DNA from: an uncultured bacterium
GTDB taxonomy: Bacteria; Planctomycetota; UBA1135; GCA-002686595
Direction: 5' to 3'
DNA length: 64,000 bases
Assembly (NCBI GenBank): GCA_938083085.1
Contig: CALLKX010000021.1
Location: 1 to 64,000 of the forward strand
Shown: piece by piece, positions 48,827 through 59,237 of the stretch
Position numbering within the stretch: the first letter of the stretch is position 1
Layout of the letters: every line of letters begins with the position of its first letter
The notes under the pieces: model-generated
What the model was told of the DNA's origin: nothing
Databases searched by the model: none
Seen by the model: the letters and a program-made list of their open reading frames with translations, nothing else
Made by a program: the position numbers and the translations under genes

Positions 48827-49912
48827 TCACTCAGGCTGCGGGCGCTCGCCCAGCCTCACGGAGACCTTCCTCGCCAGCTGGTCCCTGCGGACCTCAAGCT
48901 CGACCTCGGTCCCCGGCGCGAAGCTGGCGACGACCGCCATCAGGCTCTGCACCGTGGTGACGGGGCGGTTGTTGACGCGGACCACAACGTCTCCAGGCTC
49001 GAGCCCCGCCTGCTCGGCAGGCCCGCCCTTGACCACGCTCCGCACCGCGACCCGACTCGCGCCGGAGTAGTCCAGACGGGCCAACTCAAAGTCGCGCACC
49101 TCGCGAAGGTTGACGCCCACGTATCCACGACGCACCTCGCCCCAACGAGCGAGCTGATCGGTGACCTGGGCGACCATGTCCGCGGGGATAGCAAAGCCAA
49201 TGCCCTGGCCGCCCGTGCGGATGTCAGCCACGGCAGTGTTGACCCCGACGATTCGCCCCTGCAAGTCCACCAGCGGACCGCCGCTGTTGCCCGGGTTGAT
49301 CGCCGCGTCGGTCTGGATGAAGTCCTCGTAGGTGGTGATGTTCGCCGTGCGGCCTCTGCCGCTGACGATGCCGGCGCTCACGCTGTGACCCAGCCCCAGC
49401 GGGTTGCCCACGGCGATGACCCACTCCCCCACGCGCGCCGGCTCCTCCGAGCGCAGTGGGGCGGCGACGAGCCCTTCAGCCTCCACGCGCAGCAGCGCGA
49501 GGTCGCTCTCGGTGTCCTTCCCCACCAGCTCGGCGTCCACAGCACGGCCGTCGAAGAGCTGGATGCGGATCGCGTCCGCGCCGTTCACCACGTGGGCGTT
49601 GGTGACGATGAGTCCGCTCTCGTCGAGGACGAAGCCTGAACCCTCGCCGAGGGGCCGCACGCCGCCCTGCGTCCGTTGGCCGGACTCGATACGCACGACC
49701 GAGGGCGCGATCCGCTCGCTGACCGTCTCGAACGCCTGGGAGACGCCTTGGGCCACGTCTGACTGCCGCTCAAGGTGCGCGGAGCCTGCGAGCGCCAGCC
49801 CGAGGACCGCCCCCGCAACCCCCAGGCCAGTCCGCATGGACCCGGCCTTGGGAGAAGAGTTCAGAGCGGCGGCGCGAGAGGGAGCGTTCATTTGGCTGCG
49901 GAGGAAGCTCAT
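48827..49912 (-). CDS. HtrA/DegP-like trypsin-like serine protease with PDZ domain
   Basis: LIVTNAHVVNGADAI, ESDLALLRVEAEG, AINPGNSGGPLVDLQGRIVGVNTAVA, PDZ GGPAEQAGLEPGDVVVRVNNRPV. Confidence 0.93.
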   Translation of the reverse strand: MSFLRSQMNAPSRAAALNSSPKAGSMRTGLGVAGAVLGLALAGSAHLERQSDVAQGVSQAFETVSERIAPSVVRIESGQRTQGGVRPLGEGSGFVLDESGLIVTNAHVVNGADAIRIQLFDGRAVDAELVGKDTESDLALLRVEAEGLVAAPLRSEEPARVGEWVIAVGNPLGLGHSVSAGIVSGRGRTANITTYEDFIQTDAAINPGNSGGPLVDLQGRIVGVNTAVADIRTGGQGIGFAIPADMVAQVTDQLARWGEVRRGYVGVNLREVRDFELARLDYSGASRVAVRSVVKGGPAEQAGLEPGDVVVRVNNRPVTTVQSLMAVVASFAPGTEVELEVRRDQLARKVSVRLGERPQPE

Positions 49913-50285
49913 GGGTCTTTGACTCTAAGGGATTCGCGGGAGGGCGCCGGTTGGACCCAACTCGTGGGCGGTTGCTCGCCGCAATTCAAGCCGGGCGGAT
50001 CCCGCTGCTCCCTCGCGCTTGGCGCGTCGCCTGTCTGGAGGTTCGCCCCGCGTACGCCCCGAGTAGGTTCTACGTAGGCCCCCCAATAGGTTCAACGTGG
50101 GCCTCTGCTGGGGGAAGCTCGGATCCGCCAGCCCGCCTGCTGGTTGGCGCCCTCCCAGCCCCACGGATCACCTAGCTGGGCGCTCCGCTCTGGGGCCTCT
50201 TCAGTTGAACCTCCCACGCTCCAGGGCCGCGCACACCCGTGCCCTCGCCCCAGGGCGACGTCTCCGCTCAGGGCTGCGACTGCGC

Positions 50286-50335
50286 TGGAGTGAGCGCCGT
50301 GGAGGGAGCGCCATGGAGTGAGCGCCGTGGAGGGA
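50286..50335. repeat. 14-bp tandem repeat (about 3.5 units)
   Basis: tggagtgagcgccg / tggagggagcgcca / tggagtgagcgccg / tggaggga. Confidence 0.85.
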
Positions 50336-50362
50336 CCCCGCGGAAGTGACCGCCCAGGGTCG

Positions 50363-51217
50363 CTACTTCTCGGTGAGCTTGATCTTGAACAGGTACGGCC
50401 AGCGCTTCCCCGTCACGTAGATCGCGCCGGTCTCGGGATCGTGTGCGATCCCGTTGAGGACATCCTCCAGGGGCGAACCGACGCGGGTCGAACCGAGGAG
50501 GCCCCGGAGGTCGATCCATGCCGTGACCTGGCCGGTCACGGGGTCGATACGCGCGACACGATTCCGCTTCCAGACGTTGGCCCAGACCTCTCCGTCGATC
50601 CACTCCAGCTCGTTCAGGTTCCGTACGGGCCGGCCGAGGTCGGTGACCGTGATCCGTCGCTGCTCGGTCATGCCCTTGGGGTCGAGGAAGCGGAGGGTCG
50701 CGGTCCCGTCGCTCATGACCAGCTGCCCCTCGGACGAGGTCGTGAGGCCCCACCCCTCGCCGGGGTAGTTGTATTCGTAGCTCATCCGGCGGAGCGAGGC
50801 CCGGTCGAAGAGCAGGGCGCGGCCGCTCTTCCACGTCAGCTGGTAGAGCAGCCCGCCGACCGACGCGAGGCCCTCCCCGAACAGGCTCGCGTCGATCGCA
50901 CGGCGCTTGAGCACCTCCCCGGTCTCGACGTCCACGAGTCGCACGGAGGACTCCCCGTTCCGCCCCGTGCTCTCGTACATCTTCCCATCCACGATGAGCA
51001 GGCCCTGGGTGTAGGCCCGCCGATCGTGGGGGTAGCGCTCGACCACCTCATAGCCGAAGACCGGTGTCCGGACCTGCGGGGGCGCGGTGCCCTCCGCCTG
51101 GCTGCCCCCGGCTCCACCTCCGGAGGTGGTCGCGGGCTCGGGCCCACAACCCGCGCAGGCCGAGATCAAGGCGCTGAGGGCGCCGGCCAGAACGATTTGA
51201 GTGCTAACAGCGTGCAT
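50363..51217 (-). CDS. Glutaminyl-peptide cyclotransferase-like lipoprotein
   Basis: YEVVERYPHDRRAYTQGLLIVDGKMYESTGRNGESSVR, LNELEWIDGEVWANVWKRNRVARIDPVTGQV, DVLNGIAHDPETGAIYVTGKRWPYLFKI. Confidence 0.92.
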   Translation of the reverse strand: MHAVSTQIVLAGALSALISACAGCGPEPATTSGGGAGGSQAEGTAPPQVRTPVFGYEVVERYPHDRRAYTQGLLIVDGKMYESTGRNGESSVRLVDVETGEVLKRRAIDASLFGEGLASVGGLLYQLTWKSGRALLFDRASLRRMSYEYNYPGEGWGLTTSSEGQLVMSDGTATLRFLDPKGMTEQRRITVTDLGRPVRNLNELEWIDGEVWANVWKRNRVARIDPVTGQVTAWIDLRGLLGSTRVGSPLEDVLNGIAHDPETGAIYVTGKRWPYLFKIKLTEK

Positions 51218-51405
51218 GTGGACCGAGAATAACGTCCGCCAGCGCCACGCCACCCCCCAGGTTGCCCCAAGTGCCAAGTCCCTCCCACGCATCGCGAGGA
51301 CGGGTCACCTCTTGCTAGACTCTGGGCCCCTCGCTCGGGCCTCCCGAGCCCACGGATCCGACCCGGCCGCCCACGGCAGCGCCCCCCCATCTCCACCTCT
51401 CGAAC

Positions 51406-53748
51406 ATGACACACCCGATCCGAAGCGCCTCCTCGAAGCTGCGGCGATCCACGGTTCTGCTCCTTGGACTCACGACGCTCATCACCGGGTGTGTGGACGT
51501 GGACGACCCTCGATCGCAGACCGTCGCCACCTATAACCCGTCTGGCGGCGCCATCCCGATCCCGAACGACCTGCTCTTCAGCGGCTCCGTCGACGGAACG
51601 ATCAACATTGCGCCTGCCTTGGATGAGAACGGTAACCCGCTTCCTGTCCCCGAGCCCCTCCTCAGCCTCAGCTCGGTGGACGGCGCTTCGACGGTGGCGC
51701 CCATCCTGATGAACTTCTCCCGCGCCATCAGCGGCACGTCCCTCGTGCCCGGAGGAAGCGTCCGGTTGTTCGAGGTGTCGACCTTTGTCGATCCGGTCAC
51801 CGCGCCCATCGGCGGTCCGGTCACGGGTGTGACCAATGAGCTGACTGGGGCCGACTTCACGGTCGCCGTGCTCCCCGAGTTCGGGAACGCGGCGATCCAG
51901 ATTCAGCCCCTCGCCCCGTTGACCGCGAGTCGGGTCAACCCGGCCACCGGCGCCCTCGAGAACAGCGTGTACATGGTGGTTCTCACCGACGCGATCCTCG
52001 ACGCGGACGGTGTGAGCGTGACGCGGGATGTCACCTACGCGCTGGCGGCCCAGCCCACGCCGTTCGATCCGGCCACGACGGACCCGAGCCTGGTGAGTCT
52101 CCAGGGGCTCGTAGGGGCCCAGCTCCTTGCGTACGCGAACGCAGGGAATGACCCCGCCCTTGCCGTTTGCTCGTTCACCTTCACGACCGAGTCCGTCGGT
52201 GCCGGCCTTGGCTCCGTCATCGCGATCGCGAACGGCCAGGAAGCCGCGGTCATCGCCGGGACCTGCGCCGCCCTCGGAACCTGCGGGGTCGATACGAACC
52301 CGAGCCCGTTCTCGACGCCGGTGGTCAACGTCGCTCCCCTCGCCCCTGTGATCGGCACGGTCGCAGACCTGACCGGCCCGAACCTCACCAGCGGCAACGC
52401 CGACATCTACGTCGGCAGCTTCGAGAGCCCCTACTATCTGACCGCTGCGGCCAACGCGACCTTCGCCGCCGTGACGTTGGACCAGGCGCCGCTGATCACG
52501 CCCTGGGCGACTCGCTACGCTGCGCCCGGCGAGTTCGCCCTGGCACCTGCCGACCGCGACAACAACGTCACGCGCTTCAACCCGCTCCCCGTCGCCACCG
52601 ATGCCGAGATCATGCCCGTGCTGCTCTCGGTCCCCGGAGCTGCGGTTGGAGCGCCGCCTGCGGGTGGCTGGCCCATCGTGATCTTCGCCCACGGCGTCTT
52701 CCAAAGCCGGCTCAACATGCTCTTCGTGGCGGACGCCTTCGCCGACAAGGGCTTCGCGGTCATCTGCATCGACCTCCCGCTCCACGGGGTGAACGCCGAC
52801 GCCTTTGGTTCGACCTTGCCCGATGGTTCGACCAACACCAACGGGGGGCTCCTCGCCAACGGAGCGAACATCTTTGTGGGATTCAACGACCAGAGCGGCG
52901 GGCCGCGCGAGCGAGCCTTCGGGATGGACTTCCTGAACAACGCCACTGGCGCTCCCGGCCCGGATGGCATCGCTGACACGTCAGGTGCTCACTACGTCAA
53001 CCTGGCCAACCTGGCGGTGACCCGCGACAACCTCCAGCAGTCCGTAGCGGACTTCGCAAACCTCCGCGCTGCCCTTGGAGGGCTGTCCGTGGCGAACGCC
53101 GGAGGCGACGTCTTCGATGAGACCAAGGTGCACTTTGTGGGACACTCCCTGGGCGCCATCGTCGGCATGCCGTACATCACGCTCGACGACGCCAACCTGA
53201 CGGCCAGCACGCTGGCCATGGGCGGCGGCGCCGTCCCTTACCTGCTGGAGTCGTCCATCGCCTTTGGGCCGACGATCCAGGCCGGCCTCACGGCGAATGG
53301 CGTCCCCCCGGGATCGCCCCTGTACTACCAGTTCCTTCAGACCGCACAGACGGTCATCGACACCACCGACGCCATCAACTACGTGGGGCTCGGTGCCACC
53401 GGGCCGCTGTTCGCCATGGAGGTCATCGGTGGAGGACCGCTCGGCGGATTCACCGATCTCGTGGTCCCCAACCTCGCCGCGGGGAACCCGCTGGGAGGCA
53501 CGGAGCCGTTCATCCAGCAGGCTGGGCTGGCGTCCGTCAGCGTGACGACCACGGTCCCTGGCGGCCAGCGCGCCGCGGTTCGCTACATCGAGGGGTCGCA
53601 CAGTTCGGTGCTGACCCCGGTGATCAACGGGCAGAGCCCCGCAGCCAGCAACGCCGCGGCCTACCCCGAGATGCAGGAGGCGCTGACCGAGTTCCACGCC
53701 ACCGAAGGCGCGACCGTCACCGTCACCGACCCGGCCCTCGTGCAGTGA
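51406..53748 (+). CDS. Extracellular lipase-like lipoprotein (alpha/beta hydrolase, Pla-1/VolA-type)
   Basis: Lipobox LTTLITGC; IPIPNDLLFSGSVDGTINI N-terminal lipase-associated motif; KVHFVGHSLGAIVGMPYITL. Confidence 0.78.
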   Translation: MTHPIRSASSKLRRSTVLLLGLTTLITGCVDVDDPRSQTVATYNPSGGAIPIPNDLLFSGSVDGTINIAPALDENGNPLPVPEPLLSLSSVDGASTVAPILMNFSRAISGTSLVPGGSVRLFEVSTFVDPVTAPIGGPVTGVTNELTGADFTVAVLPEFGNAAIQIQPLAPLTASRVNPATGALENSVYMVVLTDAILDADGVSVTRDVTYALAAQPTPFDPATTDPSLVSLQGLVGAQLLAYANAGNDPALAVCSFTFTTESVGAGLGSVIAIANGQEAAVIAGTCAALGTCGVDTNPSPFSTPVVNVAPLAPVIGTVADLTGPNLTSGNADIYVGSFESPYYLTAAANATFAAVTLDQAPLITPWATRYAAPGEFALAPADRDNNVTRFNPLPVATDAEIMPVLLSVPGAAVGAPPAGGWPIVIFAHGVFQSRLNMLFVADAFADKGFAVICIDLPLHGVNADAFGSTLPDGSTNTNGGLLANGANIFVGFNDQSGGPRERAFGMDFLNNATGAPGPDGIADTSGAHYVNLANLAVTRDNLQQSVADFANLRAALGGLSVANAGGDVFDETKVHFVGHSLGAIVGMPYITLDDANLTASTLAMGGGAVPYLLESSIAFGPTIQAGLTANGVPPGSPLYYQFLQTAQTVIDTTDAINYVGLGATGPLFAMEVIGGGPLGGFTDLVVPNLAAGNPLGGTEPFIQQAGLASVSVTTTVPGGQRAAVRYIEGSHSSVLTPVINGQSPAASNAAAYPEMQEALTEFHATEGATVTVTDPALVQ

Positions 53749-53873
53749 GCCTCAGCAGCGCTGGGTCGGGGCTCGCCTCGACCCAGCCTGCAGGTGGGCT
53801 TCCTCCCCACGCCGGGAGGGGCTACCACGGACAGGGCCACCACAAAGGGGGCCACAGCGAGGAGGGATAGACA

Positions 53874-53912
53874 AGAAGGAGGCCGGAGCACTCAGTGCTC
53901 CGGCCTCCTTCT
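53874..53912. terminator. Bidirectional terminator between convergent genes
   Basis: agaaggaggccggagca / tgctccggcctccttct, 17-bp perfect stem, 5-nt loop. Confidence 0.85.
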
Positions 53913-53961
53913 CTAGTTCTCGCGTGCGCAGCGCCGGCAGCAGGTCCGGCGCCAGCTGGGA

Positions 53962-54267
53962 TCACCAGCTCGACTTGCGCATGCCCGGGATCTTGCCCTC
54001 GTGGGCGAGTTCGCGGAGGGTCACGCGGCAGATACCGAAGCGACGATACACAGCGCGCGGGCGACCGGTGAACGAGCAGCGGTTACGAATCCGGTTGGGG
54101 TTCGCGTTGCGCGGGATCTTGGCCAGCGTGGAGCGGGCGTCGTCCTTGGCCTCCTCCGTGGTCTTCGTGGAGCGGATGATGCTCTTGCAGTCCGCGCGAC
54201 GCTCGGCGTACTTGTCGGCGAGCTTCCGGCGGCGATCGTTCTTCTGAACTGAGGAGACCTTGGCCAT
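53962..54267 (-). CDS. rpsN: 30S ribosomal protein S14 (zinc-less form)
   Basis: [33 protein letters not shown]...[40 protein letters not shown]. Confidence 0.96.
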   Translation of the reverse strand: MAKVSSVQKNDRRRKLADKYAERRADCKSIIRSTKTTEEAKDDARSTLAKIPRNANPNRIRNRCSFTGRPRAVYRRFGICRVTLRELAHEGKIPGMRKSSW

Positions 54268-54842
54268 GGCGGTGCGGTCGGTGGTTGAGGGATCGAGGGT
54301 GGTTCGGTTCCGACCGCGGCGACGGGTGCCGGTTCGGTCGGGAGATCGGTGAGGGGCGGGCGCGGGGCCCGGGGGGCCGAGCCGCGTCCTCTCGGAAGGC
54401 GGTTCGGGGGCAAGAAGATACGGTCCCGGCGCTCCGGTGGCAATCCGGCGGCCGCCCTGCCTGCCCGGATCGAGAGATTCCCCCACCTTCAGCTCCTGCA
54501 GAGCGCCCCCCTGCGCCCCTCCCAGGGCCGGTTCTGAAGAGGTCCTGGACCCCCAGCGGCACCCCGAGGGCCCTCGCAAGTCGCCGGGGGTGCCCTGGCG
54601 GACGGCCCTTGGGGGCGCCTCCAGCGCATATATCAGCTGTACGACCCATGAGAGGATCCCCCCCGGGTCTCCAGGTTGAATGCCCTGCTCGAGGGGACCC
54701 CGTCGGGAGGACCCAGCCCAGGCGCAGCCGTCCAGCTGCAGCCGTGCCCGGGCCAAGGCAAGAGTCCTGGGCCGCCCTTCGGTGCGGCGGCGAGGCCTAA
54801 CGGCGCAGGCCGGTTGCTCCGCCGGATGGCCGAGCCCGGGCT

Positions 54843-55805
54843 TCAGCTGAGCTCGGTGCGGAGCCGCTCCAGCAGCTCCCGGGTACGGGTGATCCCCGCC
54901 CGCTCGTCCGCGTCTCCCCCCTCGTACTCCACGCCGACCCAACCGCGGTAGCCCGCGTCCTTCACGATCTTCATCATCCGGGCGTAGTCGATCTTGGTCT
55001 CGTTGCCTTCGCCGTCGAAGGCATACGACTTGGCGCTCACCGCCTTGGCGAAGGGCATGAGGTCCGCGACCCCCTGGTAGCGGTCGTACTCGTAGAAGTT
55101 CCCGAAGTCGGGGAGGGTTCCGACGCGAGGGTGGTCACAGCGGCGCATGACCCCCGCCAGCCAGGCCCCGTCGGAGGACAGCCCGCCGTGGTTCTCCACG
55201 ATGACGTTGATGTCATAGGCGTCACTCACACGCGCGATCCGGAGCAGGGATTCCGCGGCCCGCGCGGCCTGTTGTTCCGGCGTGCCGCCCCCACCCGCGT
55301 TGACGCGAATGGAGTGACAGCCCAGGTAGGCTGCAGCCGCGACCCACTTGAAGTGGTTCTCGACCGCTTCGCGGCGCCTGCTGTCGTCCTCGTCCGCCAG
55401 CTGCCCCTCACCGTCGACCATGATCAAGAGGCTCTCCACGCCGGCCTCTGAGCAGGCGCCGCGGAGGTCGTTGAGGTAACCGAAGTCCGTCCCCCGCCAG
55501 ACCTGCTCGCCACCTCGACCCGCCGACTTGAAGAAGGCGTTGACGTACTCCACGCCGTCGATCCCAAGCCCCTTCGCGACGCCGGGGAACTCAAGATTGG
55601 TGATGCGCTCAGCGCCGGAGCTCCGGAGCGTGCGGTGGAGGGACCACTCCGCGAGGGAGATACGAAACCAGGGTGCTTGGAATTCCATGGGATCTAGGGC
55701 GAGGCCAGCTCCGGTCACAGCGACCGCCGCGGAGGCGGCAGAGGCCGCCTGAAGGACATCGCGGCGGGTGAGGCGAGGAGTGGACGGGCTGGCGTTGGAC
55801 TGCAT
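54843..55805 (-). CDS. Sugar phosphate isomerase/epimerase (xylose isomerase-like TIM barrel), Tat signal-like N-terminus
   Basis: [87 protein letters not shown]. Confidence 0.85.
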   Translation of the reverse strand: MQSNASPSTPRLTRRDVLQAASAASAAVAVTGAGLALDPMEFQAPWFRISLAEWSLHRTLRSSGAERITNLEFPGVAKGLGIDGVEYVNAFFKSAGRGGEQVWRGTDFGYLNDLRGACSEAGVESLLIMVDGEGQLADEDDSRRREAVENHFKWVAAAAYLGCHSIRVNAGGGGTPEQQAARAAESLLRIARVSDAYDINVIVENHGGLSSDGAWLAGVMRRCDHPRVGTLPDFGNFYEYDRYQGVADLMPFAKAVSAKSYAFDGEGNETKIDYARMMKIVKDAGYRGWVGVEYEGGDADERAGITRTRELLERLRTELS

Positions 55806-55837
55806 GGGGTGTTCAGGCTGAAGGTAGGCGACGAGGA

Positions 55838-56845
55838 TTAGCTTAGCGAAGCGCTCGCGCCGCCGATGGCCCGCCAGCCGCGCAACAGCTCCTCGGGGTC
55901 AAGTCCCCTGCCGATCAGGACAAGCTGTGACACCCTTGGCCCGTCGCCGGGCTCATCGGTCGCCTCCAGCCACTGGTACACGCCCTGGATCAACAGCGCT
56001 CCGCCGCGGACCCGCAGGACCCCCTTGGCCCGCATGAGCTCCTGGCCCCGGCGCCGGGAGAGGAACTCCAGCCACATCAACGTCGCGTCACGATCGATCT
56101 CCTCCTCCGAGCTCAGCGAGACCGAGCGCAGCCCCGACGTGTGCGCCGGGGGCCCCACCGCCTCCTCACCCAGCTGCTGCCACCGCTCACCCGCGCCCTC
56201 CGTGGGCCCCTTCCCGAGGAGCCAGTCCAGCGGGACGACGGCTCGCTCCGAGTGGCGGATCGCCGCGAGCGGATTGAGGGAGCGCATCATGTCCATGAGC
56301 GCAGGGAGGCGCTCCGCCTCGACTCGGTCCGAGTGGTTGAGCACGAGGCGGTCCGCGTAAGCGACCTGCGTCCCAGCTTCCTCGGTCTCCTCGAGCTGAG
56401 CCTCGATCTTCGCCGCGTGGAGGAGTGTCACCACCCCGTCGAGGTGAACGCGCTCAGCGAGGCCCGCGTCCAGCAGGAACGTCTGGACCGCGGGGCCAGG
56501 CGACGCCGCTCCCGAGGCCTCGACGAGGATGCGCTCCGGCCCCCCCTCGCTCCGGCGGAGCCAGCGGCCGACGAGCCCTCTCCCCCCGCCGGGGTCCGTG
56601 AGCTGAGCCAGGGTCTCCCGGAGGTCCTCCTGGATCTCGCAGCAGATACAGCCGTTGGCGAGCTCCACGACCGCGCTGCCCTCGGCCTCCCGCCGCACAA
56701 CGAGATCGCCGTCCACCCCCAAGGCCCCGAACTCGTTCACGATAACCGCACACCTCACCCCGTGGCTCTCCTCAAGGATGCGCTGAACCAGGGTGGTCTT
56801 CCCGCTTCCGAGGAACCCAGAGATGAGGGTGACCGGCGTTGTCAT
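55838..56845 (-). CDS. CobW/G3E-family GTPase metallochaperone-like
   Basis: VTLISGFLGSGKTTLVQRIL (P-loop), NEFGALGVDGDLV, ELANGCICCEIQEDL. Confidence 0.92.
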   Translation of the reverse strand: MTTPVTLISGFLGSGKTTLVQRILEESHGVRCAVIVNEFGALGVDGDLVVRREAEGSAVVELANGCICCEIQEDLRETLAQLTDPGGGRGLVGRWLRRSEGGPERILVEASGAASPGPAVQTFLLDAGLAERVHLDGVVTLLHAAKIEAQLEETEEAGTQVAYADRLVLNHSDRVEAERLPALMDMMRSLNPLAAIRHSERAVVPLDWLLGKGPTEGAGERWQQLGEEAVGPPAHTSGLRSVSLSSEEEIDRDATLMWLEFLSRRRGQELMRAKGVLRVRGGALLIQGVYQWLEATDEPGDGPRVSQLVLIGRGLDPEELLRGWRAIGGASASLS

Positions 56846-56988
56846 GCGCCCATGACGTGAACCGGCGGGGCCTCCGTCAACGGTCTGGCCGGGTTTGGGT
56901 GGTCGGCGGACCTCTTTCCGCCACGCCAGCGACCGGCGGATGGCATCCTCCTGGTCCCTGGCAGGGCTGCAGCCCGCGACCGATTCCC

Positions 56989-58284
56989 ATGAGTTCAACG
57001 CGCCTCCCACTTCTCTCGCGACTCATCCCAAGCCTGTGGATCGCTGCGAGCCTCGCCGGCTGCGGGGCACCCGTTGATGAGGCGCCCTCTTCCTCGACCG
57101 GCTTCTGGTTCGCAGAGCGCGGCGAGGCGATCCGGGACGCGGTGGGCTCACTCGGCTACGCAGCCGGCTACGAGCCCGCCGAGGAGCGCTGGTCCGGCCT
57201 CCGGGTCCACGAGCCGGACTCCGCCTATCTCGAGACGTTCATCTTCTCCTCCGGGCACGAGCCGGCGGCCTACGCGCTCCTCCCTGATGGGACCATCGAG
57301 CGCCGCTGGTCCCTGGACCAGTCGCCCAACAGCGACGAGGCGGGTCCCCAACTCCCGCACCCCACCCAGCACGCCTGGCGTCGAATCCAGGAGCTCCCCG
57401 ACGGCGACCTCCTCGTGATCCACGAGGGCCTGTGCCTGATGCGACTCGCGCCGGACTCCACCATCCGCTGGCGCGCGGTCCCCGGCGCACACCACGATCT
57501 GCTGGTCCAGGGGGAAGAGGCGTGGGTCCTCGACCGCACGATCAGCCCGCCCACCCGCCGCGAGCAGGCGTGGCTAGGCGACATGGACACACCGATCACC
57601 CGCGACGGCCTGGTCCGCATCGCGATCGAGGATGGCAGCGTCCTCGAGCGCGCCTCGATCACGGAGCTGCACGGCGGCGCGCCCTGGGAGCAGCTCTACC
57701 GCGAGGCCCTCCTGAGGGCGCGGCGGGTAGAGATCGGCGACGCGGAGCTCGACGGGGAGTTGCGAGAGGCCCTCGACCCACTGCACGCGAACGCCCTGGC
57801 CGCGCTCGACCCGTCGAGGAAGGTCCCGACGATCTTCCTACGGGAGACCGGCACGTTCCTCGATCTGGCCGCCGACCTGAGCCGCGTCGACGGCACGAGG
57901 TCGGGTCCATTCATCGGGGCTCACGACCCGCAGCTCGATCCTGCCAACGGCGGGACCCTGCTCTTTGACAACTTCGGAGACCGCGCCATTGGCTCCCAGA
58001 TTCTCTCGATTGCCCGCGAGGACCGAACGGCGAGGGTTCTCTACCAGGGCACACGGGAGGCGCCGTTCTTCTCGCCCGTCTGCGGCGCGGTGCTGCCCCT
58101 CCCGGGCGATCGGCTCCTCGTCGTGGAGAGCACCGCAGGACGAGCCATCCAGATCGACAGGAACGGCAAGCTCCTCTGGGAGTTCCGCACCCCCTTTCGG
58201 ATCCCCGATGAGGACCTCGTCGCGGTCCTTCTCGACATGAGACCGGCCGAAACGCTCCAGGCGAGGCCCCCGGCAATTCGTTAA
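56989..58284 (+). CDS. Lipoprotein, arylsulfotransferase-like beta-propeller
   Basis: IAASLAGC lipobox; TQHAWRRIQELPDGDLLVIHEGLCLMRLAPDSTIRWRAVPGAHHDLLVQGEEAWVL; RAIQIDRNGKLLWEF. Confidence 0.7.
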   Translation: MSSTRLPLLSRLIPSLWIAASLAGCGAPVDEAPSSSTGFWFAERGEAIRDAVGSLGYAAGYEPAEERWSGLRVHEPDSAYLETFIFSSGHEPAAYALLPDGTIERRWSLDQSPNSDEAGPQLPHPTQHAWRRIQELPDGDLLVIHEGLCLMRLAPDSTIRWRAVPGAHHDLLVQGEEAWVLDRTISPPTRREQAWLGDMDTPITRDGLVRIAIEDGSVLERASITELHGGAPWEQLYREALLRARRVEIGDAELDGELREALDPLHANALAALDPSRKVPTIFLRETGTFLDLAADLSRVDGTRSGPFIGAHDPQLDPANGGTLLFDNFGDRAIGSQILSIAREDRTARVLYQGTREAPFFSPVCGAVLPLPGDRLLVVESTAGRAIQIDRNGKLLWEFRTPFRIPDEDLVAVLLDMRPAETLQARPPAIR

Positions 58285-58358
58285 ACCGCGACGAGCCCCA
58301 AAGCCGAGAGATTCCAACGAGGGTGCGGTGTCTGCCACGCGCCACAAGAATTCTCCTC

Positions 58359-59150
58359 ATGCGGTTCAACCTCCTCCGTTTCCTCCTTCCCAGCCGCGAG
58401 CCGGCCGCCGACTCAGCCGGCACCGCCTCCGATCCGGCTCAGGAACAGCCGAACCCTGTCGCGCGCGAACTGGTCCTGCGCGCCACGATCGACGGCATCC
58501 CTGTGGAAGAGGTCGAGCTGTTCGACATGAACATTCGCGGCGCCAGGATCCTCGTGCCGTTCCAGTTTGCGCCGACAGAATTGACCGATCAGTCTGTCGC
58601 CCTCGACATCGAGCATGAGACCGGAAACTGGACGGTTAGAGTCCACGCTCACATGGTCCAGCTCAACCACTGGGGCGATGACCGGGTCATGTTGGAGATC
58701 GAATTCACCCGGGTCGGCGAGCTCTACGCGCAGCTCGACAACGCCCTGGGCCGATACTTCAATCGACGAGGATCAGACCGCGTCGCACCCGCCGATCACG
58801 AACGCGTCGGGGTCAGGATCGCCTACGGGCCTCACCGCGTCCGCGGCCTCGCGAGCGACCTGTCCTCCACCGGCCTGTGCACCAGGGCGCCCCTCGTGCA
58901 GGCGGCGGTCTTCCACCTCGGCGAGCAAGTCAAGGTCTACATTAGCCTCCCCGGAAAGCAAGAGGAGATCGAGGTGGCTGGGGTGGTCAAGCACGGCTAC
59001 CGGTTGGGAGAGGACGTCCACCTGGGCGTCGAGTTCGACCTCAGCGCTCCCTGCGCCATGACCGAGCGCCGCACGGAGTACCTCAAGTACATCGAGCAGC
59101 GGCGCAAGGCGAACGTGGCCGAGGGCCGCGCCCGCCGACTCGGAGCCTGA
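58359..59150 (+). CDS. PilZ domain protein
   Basis: RVRGLASDLSSTGLCTRAPL...LGEQVKVYISLPGKQEEIEVAGVVKHGYRLGEDVHLGVEFD; N-terminal FDMNIRGARILVPF resembles a second PilZ-like unit. Confidence 0.72.
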   Translation: MRFNLLRFLLPSREPAADSAGTASDPAQEQPNPVARELVLRATIDGIPVEEVELFDMNIRGARILVPFQFAPTELTDQSVALDIEHETGNWTVRVHAHMVQLNHWGDDRVMLEIEFTRVGELYAQLDNALGRYFNRRGSDRVAPADHERVGVRIAYGPHRVRGLASDLSSTGLCTRAPLVQAAVFHLGEQVKVYISLPGKQEEIEVAGVVKHGYRLGEDVHLGVEFDLSAPCAMTERRTEYLKYIEQRRKANVAEGRARRLGA

Positions 59151-59237
59151 CCCGCCCCAGGGGTCGCCCGTGCCGGCCGCAGACCGCGCGACGTGCGAAG
59201 CGTGGACTGAGCCGGTCGCCTCCCCCATAGTGTGCCC

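Noticed and set aside
54268-54842. Long intergenic gap as missed gene or RNA
   Set aside because: No frame with convincing coding character and no recognised structured RNA; cannot support a call.
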